34,848 nucleotides of DNA. Origin: an uncultured Bacteroidales bacterium. Its GTDB lineage: Bacteria; Bacteroidota; Bacteroidia; Bacteroidales; Bacteroidaceae. Below, in pieces: positions 8,818 through 18,001 of this stretch. The DNA lies in assembly GCA_902788315.1 (NCBI GenBank), contig CADAJS010000031.1, forward strand, positions 1 to 34,848, given 5' to 3'. Each line of letters starts with the position of its first letter. Positions within the stretch are counted from its first letter, which is position 1. Position numbers and translations under genes: made by a program. Under the pieces are notes generated by a model, which had not been told where the DNA came from, did not search any database, and saw nothing but the letters and a program-made list of their open reading frames with translations.

Positions 8818-10143
8818 ATGAAGAAGATTGTATTATCCATCGCCATGTGCCTGCTTGCTGGAGGTATGATGGCTCAGAGTGCTTCTGACAAGGCTGCTGC
8901 AAAGGAAGCTGCCAAGGCACTCAAGGCTGCAAAGAAAGAAGCCAAAGCGAACCTTGCAGCGGCTCAGAAAGTGAAAGATGACATCTATGCACGTATTGCC
9001 GATAAGGAGAAGCCCGCCAGCGAAGACGAGGTGCTCTCGGCCTGCAAGATGGGGCAGGGCATCGTTGTGAAGGCCATCGAGAGTGGCCATCTGGACGAGG
9101 ACGTGCTCGGTCAGGCTTACAAGCTCAGCGGCGACCTGGCTGTCTATCCCCTGAACATCTACCTGAATGCTGCGAAGGACAAGCTGGCATTCGACACTGC
9201 TCATTATTATGACAACCTCTTCATCCTCACCGATGCTCTCCACAACGAGCTGAAGTACACGAAAGAGGTGAAGGGAGAGCAGGGCAACGTGAAATATCTC
9301 GAAGGCAAGCGCAAGAGTCTGGCTCAGAGCGCCGACTATTTTGCTTATGCAGGTCAGTTCGAGAGCGAATGCCACCATTATGACCGTGCCATCAAAGCGT
9401 ATGATTTTGCATTGAACTATGCGAAGGCATATCCGGAGATTGCCGAACAGTTAGACATGCATGTAGCGCCCGAGCAGATTGCGTATTATGCATACCATTG
9501 TGCTCACGAGGCTGGAAACTATGAAGCTATGGACAAGTATTATGACCAGGCTGTCAAGTTCTCGGCCGGTGCACTGGGCGTGAAGCAGGTACGTGCCCAG
9601 TCCTATATGGAACGTGGTGACACGGCTTCGTGGGCAAACTATGTGCACGACCTCTGCATCGAGTCGCCCTCCGATAACGAGGACTTCATCCAGATTCTCC
9701 TTGCCTATTATCAGAAGCAGGGTTTCGATAAGATGGAGAAGTTTGCCGATGAAGTCCTGGCCGTCGATGAGAATCTGCTCATTGCCAACTATGGCAAGGC
9801 TTTCGTGAAGTTCCAGGCTAAGAATTATGAAGAAGCACTGAAGTGCTATGAGAAGTGTACGGAAATCAAGCCCGACTACTACGACGCATGGTACCAGTGT
9901 GGCATGTGCAAGTATCAGCAGGCTATGGCGCTGAACTCGACCATCAGCGGCATTAAGAACCGCCAGCAGGCTCAGAAGACACTGGAGGACACGAAGGCTC
10001 TCTTCGGCGCTGCCATCCCGTACTTCGAGAAGGCACGCGAGTGCGCTCCCGATAATCCACAGAAGTGGGCCTACGAGCTCAAGCAGTGCTACAGCGTGAC
10101 TGGCCAGTCGGCCAAGGCTGCAGAGATGGATGCTCTGCTCTGA
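8818..10143 (+). CDS. Exported TPR-repeat protein
   Basis: A 441-residue protein with a signal peptide (MKKIVLSIAMCLLAGGMMAQ), so it is probably periplasmic. A Lys/Ala-rich helical stretch follows (about 21-60, repeated KAAKKEAK-type segments), and then helical repeats. The clearest TPRs are near residues 330-375 (NYEEALKCYEKCTEIKPDYYDAWYQCGMCKY). TPR arrays are protein-protein scaffolds; the partner cannot be read from sequence. It lies 22 nt after gyrA, an arrangement I recall from other Bacteroidales, and is followed by a terminator-like hairpin at 10170-10208. No enzymatic motif was seen. Confidence 0.85.
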   Translation: MKKIVLSIAMCLLAGGMMAQSASDKAAAKEAAKALKAAKKEAKANLAAAQKVKDDIYARIADKEKPASEDEVLSACKMGQGIVVKAIESGHLDEDVLGQAYKLSGDLAVYPLNIYLNAAKDKLAFDTAHYYDNLFILTDALHNELKYTKEVKGEQGNVKYLEGKRKSLAQSADYFAYAGQFESECHHYDRAIKAYDFALNYAKAYPEIAEQLDMHVAPEQIAYYAYHCAHEAGNYEAMDKYYDQAVKFSAGALGVKQVRAQSYMERGDTASWANYVHDLCIESPSDNEDFIQILLAYYQKQGFDKMEKFADEVLAVDENLLIANYGKAFVKFQAKNYEEALKCYEKCTEIKPDYYDAWYQCGMCKYQQAMALNSTISGIKNRQQAQKTLEDTKALFGAAIPYFEKARECAPDNPQKWAYELKQCYSVTGQSAKAAEMDALL

Positions 10144-10169
10144 TAAGCCAGACGTGCTATATATTATAA

Positions 10170-10208
10170 GGTAGAGGGCACGGGCTTGTGCCCTCACCTT
10201 TTTCTTTT
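10170..10208 (+). terminator. Intrinsic terminator after first TPR gene
   Basis: Stem GAGGGCAC (10174-10181) with GTGCCCTC (10188-10195), loop GGGCTT, extended by GGT/ACC around a bulged A, then CTTTTTCTTTT. No promoter box is visible between it and the next gene, so it may act as a partial, intra-operon terminator. Confidence 0.8.
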
Positions 10209-10230
10209 GATAAACTAATATAGGTAAGTG

Positions 10231-11481
10231 ATGAAAAGATTGTTCTTCCTTTTGATTGTCCTCATAGTGCCCCTCTGTGCCATTCCGGCTGCAAAGGAGA
10301 AGACACCCCCACCCGTGAAGTTGAAAACCCTGCGTAAGGCAGCCAAACTTGCTCTGAAGACTTCGGCAGGCCAGCCTAAGGCCGAGACAGACCTGCTGGC
10401 TGTGGTATCTCGTGAAGATATCACCGATAAGAATCGTGCAGGGATATATTATTTGTGTGCACTCCTCGAGGAGAACCAGAACGGGCTGGTGAACAAACAG
10501 GCTTACCTAAAACAAAAGTACGACACAGCCACGTTCTTCAACAAATTGCTTGCCATGTACCGTTACCTGGAGCTATGCGATAGTGTGGACTCTGTGCCGA
10601 ATGCCCAGGGGAAAGTACGGCTTAGCTATAAAGGGAGGACCCATTCGCTACGTATGAAGCATCGGCGTAACATTTTCAATGGCGGCACATTCTTCCTTGG
10701 GAAGAAGGATTATGCCTCTGCCTATTCCTTCTTTGACTATTATTATCAAGTGACTGATCCGAAGAAGGACGACCGCCTGCCCAAGATTGCCTATTGGGCT
10801 GCTCTCTGCGGCTATATGTCTCAGAAGCCGGACCATACGCTGAAGTATATTGACCGTGCCATAGCGTCGTCCGACTCGACACAGCAGCCCATTCTGTTGG
10901 AGTATAAGGCACGCACTTATCTCTTGCAGAAGAACGAGGCGGCCTGGATTGCTACGCTTGACACGGGACTTGTGCGCTATGCTCCCTACGACTATTTTTT
11001 TGTAAACAAGGAAGACTGGTACTATTCCCAGCGACGTTATGATGAGGGCATTGCTCTGGCTGATTCCCTTGTCCATCATGTGGCAGACAAGGCCCTCTAT
11101 TGGTATGCAATGTGTCGGATGGCCTTTGCGAAGAACGACTTTGAGGCATGTGTCGTGTATGCCGATAGCACCATCCATCGCGACGCTAAGTTCACGAATG
11201 CTTATTATAATAAAGGTTTATCTTTCCTGAATCTTGCGGTGATTGCTCAGGAGTCGGTCAGCAAGGACATGAGCAATCAGCAGTGGCAGGCTGACAGAAA
11301 AACAATGCAGGACTTCTACCAAAAGGCGAAGCCCTGCATGGAAATGGTGCGCAAGTTGGAGCCGAATGCTCCCGAACGTTGGGCGTCGGCTCTCTATCGC
11401 ATTTATCTCAACCTGAATATGGGTGCCGAGTTTGATGAGATAGACAAGCTGCTCAAGGCTCAGAAGGAGAACAAGGGGTAG
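10231..11481 (+). CDS. Exported TPR-like protein, paralogue-like neighbour
   Basis: A 416-residue protein starting at the ATG at 10231; the preceding in-frame GTG at 10228 is less likely. It begins with a signal peptide ([20 protein letters not shown]) and then consists of predicted helical repeats with TPR spacing, e.g. the [28 protein letters not shown] region and the [16 protein letters not shown] region. It has the same size class and layout as the gene before it, suggesting two related periplasmic scaffolds made together, though no catalytic motif indicates a role. Its last 22 bases (11460-11481) overlap the 3' end of glyA on the opposite strand, so the two C-termini are encoded antisense to each other. 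Confidence 0.8.
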   Translation: MKRLFFLLIVLIVPLCAIPAAKEKTPPPVKLKTLRKAAKLALKTSAGQPKAETDLLAVVSREDITDKNRAGIYYLCALLEENQNGLVNKQAYLKQKYDTATFFNKLLAMYRYLELCDSVDSVPNAQGKVRLSYKGRTHSLRMKHRRNIFNGGTFFLGKKDYASAYSFFDYYYQVTDPKKDDRLPKIAYWAALCGYMSQKPDHTLKYIDRAIASSDSTQQPILLEYKARTYLLQKNEAAWIATLDTGLVRYAPYDYFFVNKEDWYYSQRRYDEGIALADSLVHHVADKALYWYAMCRMAFAKNDFEACVVYADSTIHRDAKFTNAYYNKGLSFLNLAVIAQESVSKDMSNQQWQADRKTMQDFYQKAKPCMEMVRKLEPNAPERWASALYRIYLNLNMGAEFDEIDKLLKAQKENKG

Positions 11482-12740
11482 CCAGCCATCATCTCGTTCA
11501 CTTCGCTGCGCACCTGAGCAATTACCTTCTCGTCTTCCGGTGCATTGAGTACGCGTTCGATGTACTCGGCAATGCGCGGCATCATGTCTTCTTTGAGTCC
11601 GCGCGTTGTGATGGCCGGTGTCCCCAGTCGAATGCCGCTCGTCTGGAAGGCGCTGCGCGTATCGAAGGGTACCATGTTCTTGTTCACCGTGATATCGGCG
11701 GCCACCAATGCCTTCTCGGCCATCTTACCAGTCAGTTCGGGATATTTGTTCCTGAGATCCACGAGCATCGAGTGGTTGTCAGTACCTCCGCTCACGATGT
11801 GGAAGCCGCGCTTCATCATTTCCTCGGCCAGCACGCGGGCGTTCACCTGTACTTGCTTTGCCCAGGTGCGGAACTCCGGGGACAATGCTTCGCCGAACGA
11901 CACAGCCTTTGCAGCAATGACGTGTTCCAGCGGGCCACCTTGAGTGCCGGGGAATATTGCGCTGTTCAGCAATGCCGACATCATCTTTACCTCGCCCTTG
12001 GGTGTCGTCTTTCCCCATGGGTTGGGGAAGTCCTTGCCCATCAGGATGATACCTCCGCGCGGGCCACGCAGGGTCTTGTGCGTCGTGCTGGTCACGATGT
12101 GGGCATACTTGACGGGGTTCTCCAGCAGGCCGGCAGCAATGAGGCCAGCCGTGTGGGCCATATCAATCATGAGCAGTGCGCCCACCTCGTCTGCAATCTT
12201 CCGCATTCGGGGATAGTCCCACTCGCGGCTGTATGCCGAGGCGCCTCCGATAATCAGTTTGGGCTTGTTCTCTTTGGCCAGGCGTTCCATCTCGTCGTAG
12301 TCCACGCGTCCGGTTTCCCGGTTTACGTTGTACCCGATGGGATGGTACAGGAGGCCGCTGGTATTTACCAGTGAGCCGTGTGAGAGATGTCCGCCCTGTT
12401 CCAGGCTGAGTCCCATGAAGGTGTCGCCAGGATTGAGCACTGCCAGCAGTACGGCTGCATTGGCTTGAGCGCCGGAGTGGGGTTGCACGTTGGCATATTC
12501 CGCACCGAAGAGCTGTTTCAGTCTGTCGATGGCGAGCTGTTCCACCTTGTCCACTACCTCGCATCCTCCGTAGTAGCGCTTGCCGGGATAGCCTTCGGCA
12601 TATTTGTTTGTCAGGCAGGAGCCCATGGCTTCCATTACCTGGTCGCTTACGTAGTTCTCTGAGGCGATAAGTTCGATACCCTTCAGTTGTCTCTGTCGTT
12701 CTTCTTCAATCAGTTCGAAGATCTTGCTGTCCCTTTTCAT
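11460..12740 (-). CDS. glyA: Serine hydroxymethyltransferase
   Basis: PLP enzyme converting serine and tetrahydrofolate to glycine and 5,10-methylene-THF, the main one-carbon source for purines, thymidylate and methionine. It has 426 residues. The PLP-binding lysine is K222 in [15 protein letters not shown]; the DMAHTAG motif (about 193-199) stacks on the cofactor; [13 protein letters not shown] (47-59) is the substrate and oligomer loop. It ends AGYPLFSF, as is usual in Bacteroidales. It is the last gene of a pyrB-pyrI-glyA set, 41 nt after pyrI, with two copies of TTAGGTAAAAG in the gap and no visible promoter of its own. The link between pyrimidine synthesis and one-carbon supply makes co-transcription sensible. 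Confidence 0.97.
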   Translation of the reverse strand: MKRDSKIFELIEEERQRQLKGIELIASENYVSDQVMEAMGSCLTNKYAEGYPGKRYYGGCEVVDKVEQLAIDRLKQLFGAEYANVQPHSGAQANAAVLLAVLNPGDTFMGLSLEQGGHLSHGSLVNTSGLLYHPIGYNVNRETGRVDYDEMERLAKENKPKLIIGGASAYSREWDYPRMRKIADEVGALLMIDMAHTAGLIAAGLLENPVKYAHIVTSTTHKTLRGPRGGIILMGKDFPNPWGKTTPKGEVKMMSALLNSAIFPGTQGGPLEHVIAAKAVSFGEALSPEFRTWAKQVQVNARVLAEEMMKRGFHIVSGGTDNHSMLVDLRNKYPELTGKMAEKALVAADITVNKNMVPFDTRSAFQTSGIRLGTPAITTRGLKEDMMPRIAEYIERVLNAPEDEKVIAQVRSEVNEMMAGYPLFSF

Positions 12741-12781
12741 CTTACTTTTACCTAAAACCTTTTACCTAATATCCTTTCACC

Positions 12782-13237
12782 TTATAATAGTTTCACTTGG
12801 TCCAGGGTGACCTCCCTGTTACAGTAGTGACACTGCAGGATGCCTTTGTCCTTGTCGAGCACGTGGAAGCGTGTTGCCATAGGTTCGTTGTTCGTGATGC
12901 ACTTGGGGTTGGCACATCGGATGATTCCCGTCAGTTCGTGTGGCATCTTGACTTCCTTCTTCTCCACCACGTCGTAGTCGCGTATGATGCTCAGTGTGAC
13001 GTTGGGTGCAATGACGGAGAGCTGGTTGAGTTCCTCGTCGGTGAAAAATTTGTCGGCCACCTTGATGATGCTCTTTCGTCCCATCTTCTTGCTTTTCAGA
13101 TTGAATCCGATGGTCACTGACGCGTCCTCGTGGTCCAGGTGAAGCAGGTTCACCACCTGGAACAGTTTCGAGGAGGGGATATGGTCGATTACCGTGCCGT
13201 TCTGCAGAGCGGCCACTTGCATTTCCTGTCGTTTCAT
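12782..13237 (-). CDS. pyrI: Aspartate carbamoyltransferase regulatory chain
   Basis: A 151-residue regulatory subunit of ATCase. The N-terminal ferredoxin-like nucleotide-binding domain (about 1-100) binds ATP/CTP allosterically in the family. The C-terminal zinc domain has four cysteines, C108, C113, C136 and C139, in the C-x4-C ... C-x2-C pattern that holds the zinc and contacts the catalytic chain. Its ATG overlaps the pyrB stop (ATGA, 13234-13237), fitting coupled synthesis of a c6r6 holoenzyme. All expected metal ligands are present, so feedback regulation is probably intact. Confidence 0.96.
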   Translation of the reverse strand: MKRQEMQVAALQNGTVIDHIPSSKLFQVVNLLHLDHEDASVTIGFNLKSKKMGRKSIIKVADKFFTDEELNQLSVIAPNVTLSIIRDYDVVEKKEVKMPHELTGIIRCANPKCITNNEPMATRFHVLDKDKGILQCHYCNREVTLDQVKLL

Positions 13238-14181
13238 GCTATGATGGTCTTATCGTTCTTTACCTCTTCGAGTGTGATTCCCAGCGAGTCGCAGATGAGT
13301 GCCTGCCGGGCATAGAGTCCGTTGCGTGCCTGCTGGAAGTAGTAGGCGTATGGCGTGTCGTCGATGCTGTATTCGATTTCATTTACGCGGGGCAGGGGGT
13401 GGAGGATCTTCATGTTCTGCCGTGCCTTGGCGAGCATGTCTCGCTTGAGCAGGTAGGCATCCTTCACGCGTTCGTATTCCATGAGGTCTGTGAAGCGTTC
13501 CCGTTGCACTCGTGTCATGTACAGGATGTCGGCTCCGGCGATGGTGTCGGCATCGAAGTCCTGATGTTCCACGTATCGGATATGGTGCTCTTCGCAGTAC
13601 ATTTTATAGTACTTGGGCATAGCCAGCTCGTCGGGTGCGATGAAGTGGAATGTGGGGTTGAAGTGTCGCATGGCGGTGAGCAGGCTGTGCACCGTACGTC
13701 CATACTTCAAGTCGCCCACCAGATAGATGCTCAGATTCTCCAGCGTCCCCTGGGTCTGCGCGATGGTGTACAGGTCGAGCATCGTCTGGCTTGGATGCTG
13801 GTTGGCTCCGTCGCCGGCATTGACCACTGGGACGGGCGACACCTCGCTGGCATACTGGGCTGCTCCTTCCAGAAAGTGGCGCATGATGATGACGTCGGCA
13901 TAGTTCGAGACCATCATAATCGTGTCCTTCAGCGTTTCGCCCTTGGTGTTGCTGGTCACTTTCGGGTCGGCAAAGCCGATTACCCGTGCACCAAGCCGGT
14001 TGGCTGCGGTCTCAAAGCTCAGACGTGTACGTGTGCTGGGTTCAAAGAATAGTGTGGCCACCACCCGTCCTTCCAGCAACCTGCGGTTGGGGTGTTTCTC
14101 GAATTCCCTCGCCATTTCAATGAGGTAGAGTAGCTTCTCTTTCGAGTATTTGGCAATCGTGACAAGGCTATTGTTCTCCAT
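13234..14181 (-). CDS. pyrB: Aspartate carbamoyltransferase catalytic chain
   Basis: Catalyses carbamoyl phosphate plus L-aspartate to N-carbamoyl-aspartate, the committed step of pyrimidine synthesis. I chose the start [16 protein letters not shown] (14181, 315 residues) because Bacteroidales homologues begin this way; an in-frame ATG at 14202 would add seven residues (MRNTLIV). The carbamoyl-phosphate loop [13 protein letters not shown], the HPSQTMLD motif and the HPLPR motif (the aspartate/carbamoyl phosphate contact) are all present. The leader contains a consensus promoter (14265-14295), a small hairpin, and a short ORF with a strong Shine-Dalgarno sequence that overlaps the alternative start. 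Confidence 0.96.
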   Translation of the reverse strand: MENNSLVTIAKYSKEKLLYLIEMAREFEKHPNRRLLEGRVVATLFFEPSTRTRLSFETAANRLGARVIGFADPKVTSNTKGETLKDTIMMVSNYADVIIMRHFLEGAAQYASEVSPVPVVNAGDGANQHPSQTMLDLYTIAQTQGTLENLSIYLVGDLKYGRTVHSLLTAMRHFNPTFHFIAPDELAMPKYYKMYCEEHHIRYVEHQDFDADTIAGADILYMTRVQRERFTDLMEYERVKDAYLLKRDMLAKARQNMKILHPLPRVNEIEYSIDDTPYAYYFQQARNGLYARQALICDSLGITLEEVKNDKTIIA

Positions 14182-14194
14182 TACAATGAGTGTA

Positions 14195-14227
14195 TTACGC
14201 ATTATGCCTCTTATGTCTGCGGAGCAT
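14195..14227 (-). promoter_or_regulatory. Possible pyrB leader ORF ([10 protein letters not shown])
   Basis: About 31 nt after the predicted pyrB transcription start, AAGGAGG (14237-14231) stands three bases before an ATG (14227-14225) that opens a 10-codon frame with four Arg/Lys and two His, ending TAA at 14197-14195. The stop overlaps the alternative pyrB ATG at 14202. A CGGGA/TCCCG hairpin (14239-14253) lies just upstream. Purely sequence-based, and unusual because Shine-Dalgarno sequences are rare in this phylum. Confidence 0.35.
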
Positions 14228-14264
14228 TATCCTCCTTGCGGGAACATGTCCCGTTTTTCGCGTG

Positions 14265-14295
14265 CAAAGTTACCGCTTTTTTCTGTCACGTGCAA
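14265..14295 (-). promoter_or_regulatory. pyrB-pyrI-glyA promoter
   Basis: Minus-strand TTG (14295-14293), 20 nt, then TAACTTTG (14272-14265): an exact Bacteroidetes consensus match. Predicted start is about 14258, giving a leader of roughly 75 nt to the chosen pyrB ATG. Confidence 0.8.
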
Positions 14296-14355
14296 CAAAT
14301 ATAAATTATTGTCGAACTTTTTCCGTTTCACGCCCTCTGTTTCAGGATAAATTCG

Positions 14356-14363
14356 TACCTTTG
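14356..14363 (+). promoter_or_regulatory. Probable -7 box for the PBP1A gene
   Basis: TACCTTTG matches the TAnnTTTG box and lies 36 nt before the ATG at 14400. I see no good TTG about 20 nt upstream, so this is a weaker call than the divergent pyrB promoter. Confidence 0.55.
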
Positions 14364-14399
14364 TAGCCCAAAGCGAATTTTAGCATTATAGGTAAGTCT

Positions 14400-16730
14400 A
14401 TGTTGAAAAAGTTTATATTGACCTTGTGGATTCTCCTGATTCTGTCTCTTGGCGCGGTGGGTTGCATCTTCTATGCAATCTTCCAGGGCTATATTGGCTA
14501 CATGCCCGAGCTTCGCCAGTTGGAGAATCCCGTGAACAAGTTCGCCTCACAAGTCTTCTCGGCCGACGGAAAACTGCTCGGCACCTGGAGCTACAGCAAG
14601 GAGAATCGCATCTTTGTATCCTATGACGACCTCTCTCCCTATCTGGTGCAGGCACTGATTGCCACCGAGGACGCCCGCTTCTACAGCCATAGCGGTATCG
14701 ACTACATCGCCCTCTTCCGCGCCATCATCAAGCGCGGACTGATGCAGCAGAAGAGTGCAGGCGGCGGCAGCACCATCACCCAGCAGCTGGCCAAGCAGCT
14801 ATATTCCGAGAAGGCTTCCAGTACCCGTGAGCGCCTCTTCCAGAAGCCCATCGAGTGGGTCATCGCGCTCAAGCTGGAACGATTCTACACCAAGGAGGAA
14901 ATCATCACACTCTATCTGAACAAGTTCGACTTCCTGCACAATGCCGTAGGCATAAAGACGGCTGCCAATACCTATTTCAGCAAGGAACCTCACGACCTCT
15001 CGCTTCTGGAGGCTGCCACGCTTGTCGGTATGTGCAAGAATCCCAGTTACTTCAACCCCGTTCGATTCCCTGAGCGCTGTGCCGAACGCCGTAACATCGT
15101 GCTGCGCCAGATGAGCAAGGCATCGTATATCACCAAGGCAGAAGCCGAGGAAGAGTCGCTGCAGCCGTTGACGCTCAATTTCCACCGTGTGGATCACAAG
15201 GAGGGCATCGCCACCTACCTGCGCGAATACCTGCGTCAGATACTTATGGCCAAGGAGCCCAAGCGCAGCAACTATGCCAGCTGGCAAAAGCAGAAATACT
15301 ATGAGGACTCTCTGGCTTGGAAGGAGGATCCCCTGTACGGGTGGTGTACGAAGAACCTTAACCGCGAGGGTAAGCCCTACAACATCTATCTGGACGGTCT
15401 GAAGATATACACCACTATCGACAGCCGCATGCAGGCCTATGCCGAGGAGGCGGTGGAGAAGCACGTCGTAGGCGAGCTGCAGCCTGCCTTCGAGAAGGAG
15501 CTGAAGAAGAATAAAAACGCCCCTTATGCCGCAGCGGTCTCGGCCGCCGACGCACAAAACAACCTGCGCCGTGCCAAGCGCCAGAGCGAGCGGTACACGC
15601 AGATGAAGAAACAAGGCTTCTCCGATTCCGAGATTGACGATTCGTTTAATACGCCCGTGGAGATGTCCGTGTACACTCCCGCCGGCGATATCGACACAGT
15701 GATGTCCCCGATGGACAGCATCAAGTACTATAAGTCGTTCCTGCGCACGGGCTTCATGTGCATGGAGAACGAGACGGGCTTCGTGAAAGCCTATGTGGGC
15801 GGCACGGACTATAGCCACTTCCAGTATGACATGTGCATACAGGGCCGCCGCCAGGTGGGGTCCACCATCAAACCCTTCCTATACACGCTGGCCATGGAGA
15901 ATGGATGGACACCCTGCGACCTGGCCCCCAATGTGGCACAGACCTATTATACTGAAGACGGCAAGGCATGGACGCCTCGAAACGGCAGCCGTAAGCGCTA
16001 CGGCGAGATGGTCACCCTCAGCTGGGGACTGGCACAGAGTAACAACTGGATCTCGGCATGGCTGATGAACCAGCTCTCTCCGGCAGCCCTGGTGCGCCTC
16101 ATACATAACTTTGGCGTGCAGAACCGCGAGATCTATCCGGCCCTCTCCCTTTGTCTGGGCACGTGTGACATCTCTGTGGCCGAGATGGTGGGTGCCTACA
16201 CAGCCTTCTCGTGCAAGGGTGTGCGTCGCTGCCCGCTCTTCGTCACACGTATCGAAGACAACGACGGCAACGTGCTGGCCGACTTCTCGACGCGCATGTT
16301 CGATACCATCTCAGAGGAGGCCGCCTACAAGATGGTTTCGATGATGCGTGGTGTCATCGACGGCGGTACGGGTAGCCGCATGCGTTTCCGCTACGGTATC
16401 AAGGCGCAGATGGCTGGTAAGACGGGTACTACGAATGACAATTCCGACGGATGGTTCATAGGCTACACGCCTAGCCTGAGCTTCGGCGCATGGGTGGGAG
16501 GCGACGAGCGTGACATCCACTTCAACAGCATGGCACTGGGCCAGGGAGCCAACGCTTCGCTGCCCATCGCAGCCCTGTTCCTGCAGAAGGTATATGCCGA
16601 CCCGCAGCTGGGCTACAGCCCTGACGAGACGTTCGACATGCCTGCAGGCTTCAATCCCTGCAACGACACCTACGACATGGAGGCCGTTGACGAGGCTGAG
16701 GTGATGGGGCTCGATGATATGGGAAACTGA
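14400..16730 (+). CDS. Class A penicillin-binding protein (PBP1A-like)
   Basis: A bifunctional peptidoglycan synthase of 776 residues. An N-terminal membrane anchor (about 5-27) is followed by a GT51 glycosyltransferase domain with ATEDARFYSHSGID (catalytic E90) and GGSTITQQLAKQLY (122-135). The transpeptidase domain follows, with all three active-site motifs: S488-T-I-K491 (GSTIKP), S547-N-N549 and K674-T-G-T677 (KTGTTNDNSDGWF). A charged stretch near 360-430 lies between the domains. It polymerises lipid II and cross-links the stem peptides at the outer face of the inner membrane. kdsB follows after 57 nt, so both probably share one envelope-synthesis transcript. Homologues are often named mrcA or ponA; I do not assign a symbol because paralogues are common. 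Confidence 0.95.
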   Translation: MLKKFILTLWILLILSLGAVGCIFYAIFQGYIGYMPELRQLENPVNKFASQVFSADGKLLGTWSYSKENRIFVSYDDLSPYLVQALIATEDARFYSHSGIDYIALFRAIIKRGLMQQKSAGGGSTITQQLAKQLYSEKASSTRERLFQKPIEWVIALKLERFYTKEEIITLYLNKFDFLHNAVGIKTAANTYFSKEPHDLSLLEAATLVGMCKNPSYFNPVRFPERCAERRNIVLRQMSKASYITKAEAEEESLQPLTLNFHRVDHKEGIATYLREYLRQILMAKEPKRSNYASWQKQKYYEDSLAWKEDPLYGWCTKNLNREGKPYNIYLDGLKIYTTIDSRMQAYAEEAVEKHVVGELQPAFEKELKKNKNAPYAAAVSAADAQNNLRRAKRQSERYTQMKKQGFSDSEIDDSFNTPVEMSVYTPAGDIDTVMSPMDSIKYYKSFLRTGFMCMENETGFVKAYVGGTDYSHFQYDMCIQGRRQVGSTIKPFLYTLAMENGWTPCDLAPNVAQTYYTEDGKAWTPRNGSRKRYGEMVTLSWGLAQSNNWISAWLMNQLSPAALVRLIHNFGVQNREIYPALSLCLGTCDISVAEMVGAYTAFSCKGVRRCPLFVTRIEDNDGNVLADFSTRMFDTISEEAAYKMVSMMRGVIDGGTGSRMRFRYGIKAQMAGKTGTTNDNSDGWFIGYTPSLSFGAWVGGDERDIHFNSMALGQGANASLPIAALFLQKVYADPQLGYSPDETFDMPAGFNPCNDTYDMEAVDEAEVMGLDDMGN

Positions 16731-16787
16731 TGAACCATCCGGTCTCCCTTGAGGGGCGGAGGTGTAACTACAATTAGACTTTCAGAT

Positions 16788-17546
16788 ATGAACTTTATTG
16801 GATTGATACCCGCGCGCTATGCCAGCACGCGTTTCCCGGGCAAACCCTTGGCTATGCTGTGTGGGAAACCCGTCATCCAGCGTGTTTATGAGACCGTGGC
16901 CTCCTGTCTGGGCCGGGCCTATGTATGTACCGACGACGAACGCATCCTGCGTGCCGTGGAGGATTTTGGCGGGCGGGCCGTGATGACCAGCACCGCCCAT
17001 CGCAGCGGCACCGACCGTTGCTACGAAGCCTTTCAGAAGGTGGGGCAGGGGGCCGACGTGGTCGTTAACATTCAGGGCGACGAGCCCTTCATCCACTCCT
17101 CTCAGCTGGAAGCCGTCTGCCGATGCTTCGACGATGAGGACTGCCAGATTGCCACCCTCGTCAAGCCATTCACGCCTCAGGACGGACTGGCGGCTCTCCA
17201 GAACCCCAACAGCCCCAAGGTGGTGGTGGACAACCGCATGCATGCCCTGTATTTCAGCCGCAGCGTGGTTCCCTATCTGCGTGGGGTGGAACCCGAGCAG
17301 TGGCTCTCGCGCCACACTTTCTACAAGCACATCGGCCTCTATGCCTATCGGACATCGGCGCTGCGTGACATCACCGCGCTTCCTCCCGGCACGCTGGAGC
17401 AGGCCGAGTCGCTGGAGCAGCTGCGATGGCTCGAGAATGGCTTCACCATCCGTGTGGGGCTCACCGACGTGGAGACCATCGGCATCGACACTCCGGCCGA
17501 CCTCGAGCGTGCCGAGGACTTCCTGCGCCGTCATCCCCAACCGTAG
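16788..17546 (+). CDS. kdsB: CMP-KDO synthetase (3-deoxy-manno-octulosonate cytidylyltransferase)
   Basis: Activates KDO with CTP to CMP-KDO for the inner core of lipopolysaccharide, confirming a Gram-negative envelope. I take the ATG at 16788 (MNFIGLIPARYASTRFPGKP, 252 residues) because the family starts IxxIPARxxSxRxPGKxL; upstream in-frame codons give an unrelated extension. Also present are the CTP-binding segment, VVNIQGDEPFI (the metal/CTP site with its aspartate) and the C-terminal EQLRWLENG ... IGIDTPADLERAE motif. It lies downstream of the PBP gene, and a hairpin region at 17809-17844 probably ends the transcript. Confidence 0.96.
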   Translation: MNFIGLIPARYASTRFPGKPLAMLCGKPVIQRVYETVASCLGRAYVCTDDERILRAVEDFGGRAVMTSTAHRSGTDRCYEAFQKVGQGADVVVNIQGDEPFIHSSQLEAVCRCFDDEDCQIATLVKPFTPQDGLAALQNPNSPKVVVDNRMHALYFSRSVVPYLRGVEPEQWLSRHTFYKHIGLYAYRTSALRDITALPPGTLEQAESLEQLRWLENGFTIRVGLTDVETIGIDTPADLERAEDFLRRHPQP

Positions 17547-17632
17547 GTGCCCCTTTGTTTAATATAGTCCGATATTTCCTTACATTTTGCCTTGCACAGA
17601 TTCGCGCGGAGTGCGACATGAGTCTCCGCAAC

Positions 17633-17676
17633 GTGTTGCGGAGGTCGATGCGACGTGTCGCGGAGGTCGATGCGAC
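17633..17676 (+). repeat. 22-bp tandem repeat next to an inverted repeat
   Basis: Two adjoining 22-bp copies (17633-17654 and 17655-17676), GTGT(T/C)GCGGAGGTCGATGCG plus AC, differ at one base. The first copy also supplies the right arm of the inverted repeat at 17624-17643, so the block is both directly and inversely repeated. Confidence 0.85.
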
Positions 17677-17808
17677 ACGCCGCTCCGGACGATTTTTGCT
17701 GCGAGAATCGCGTAAAACGGAGCGGAGTACGAGTCGGCTTAAAATATCGCATTTTTGGACGCGTTGTGTTTCAGACTGTTATGTTTCTCGCACTTCTCCT
17801 GTCCCCCA

Positions 17809-17844
17809 AATTTAGCCCAAAAACGGGCTAAATTCGCCGTTTTT
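17809..17844 (+). terminator. Overlapping hairpins, probable kdsB terminator
   Basis: Hairpin 1: AATTTAGCCC (17809-17818) with GGGCTAAATT (17825-17834), perfect 10 bp, loop AAAAAC. Hairpin 2: AAAAACGG (17819-17826) with CCGTTTTT (17837-17844), perfect 8 bp. The two share 17825-17826 and cannot form together. Hairpin 2 ends in five T and starts with five A, so it can terminate in both directions. Confidence 0.6.
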
Positions 17845-17945
17845 CGTAGTGCCTCGTTATCGTGTTGCTCGGTGTGTTTTATCCGAAATTCAGACACTTT
17901 GGGCTTTCTTCACACTTGTGTTTTGTGCGTAATTTTACGAAATCC

Positions 17946-17976
17946 TTGGCTGTTAAGTGAAAAAGTTGTAATTTTG
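17946..17976 (+). promoter_or_regulatory. Promoter of the MORN-glgB operon
   Basis: TTG (17946-17948), 20 nt, then TAATTTTG (17969-17976), an exact consensus match. The predicted start near 17983 supports the GTG at 18002 as the MORN start codon. Confidence 0.8.
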
Positions 17977-18001
17977 CGGCGCGATACAATAATATATATA
18001 C

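Larger units (their letters stand above)
17547..18001. other. kdsB-MORN intergenic region
   Basis: This 455-base region contains, in order: a perfect 9-bp inverted repeat CTCCGCAAC-GT-GTTGCGGAG (17624-17643), a 22-bp tandem duplication (17633-17676), further GGAGCGG-type repeats to about 17730, a pair of overlapping hairpins (17809-17844), and the consensus promoter of the MORN gene (17946-17976). I see no coding sequence. Confidence 0.75.

Noticed and set aside
14182..14202. Seven-residue longer PyrB start
   Set aside because: Homologues begin at the MEN-type start; kept only as a possible alternative linked to the leader ORF.
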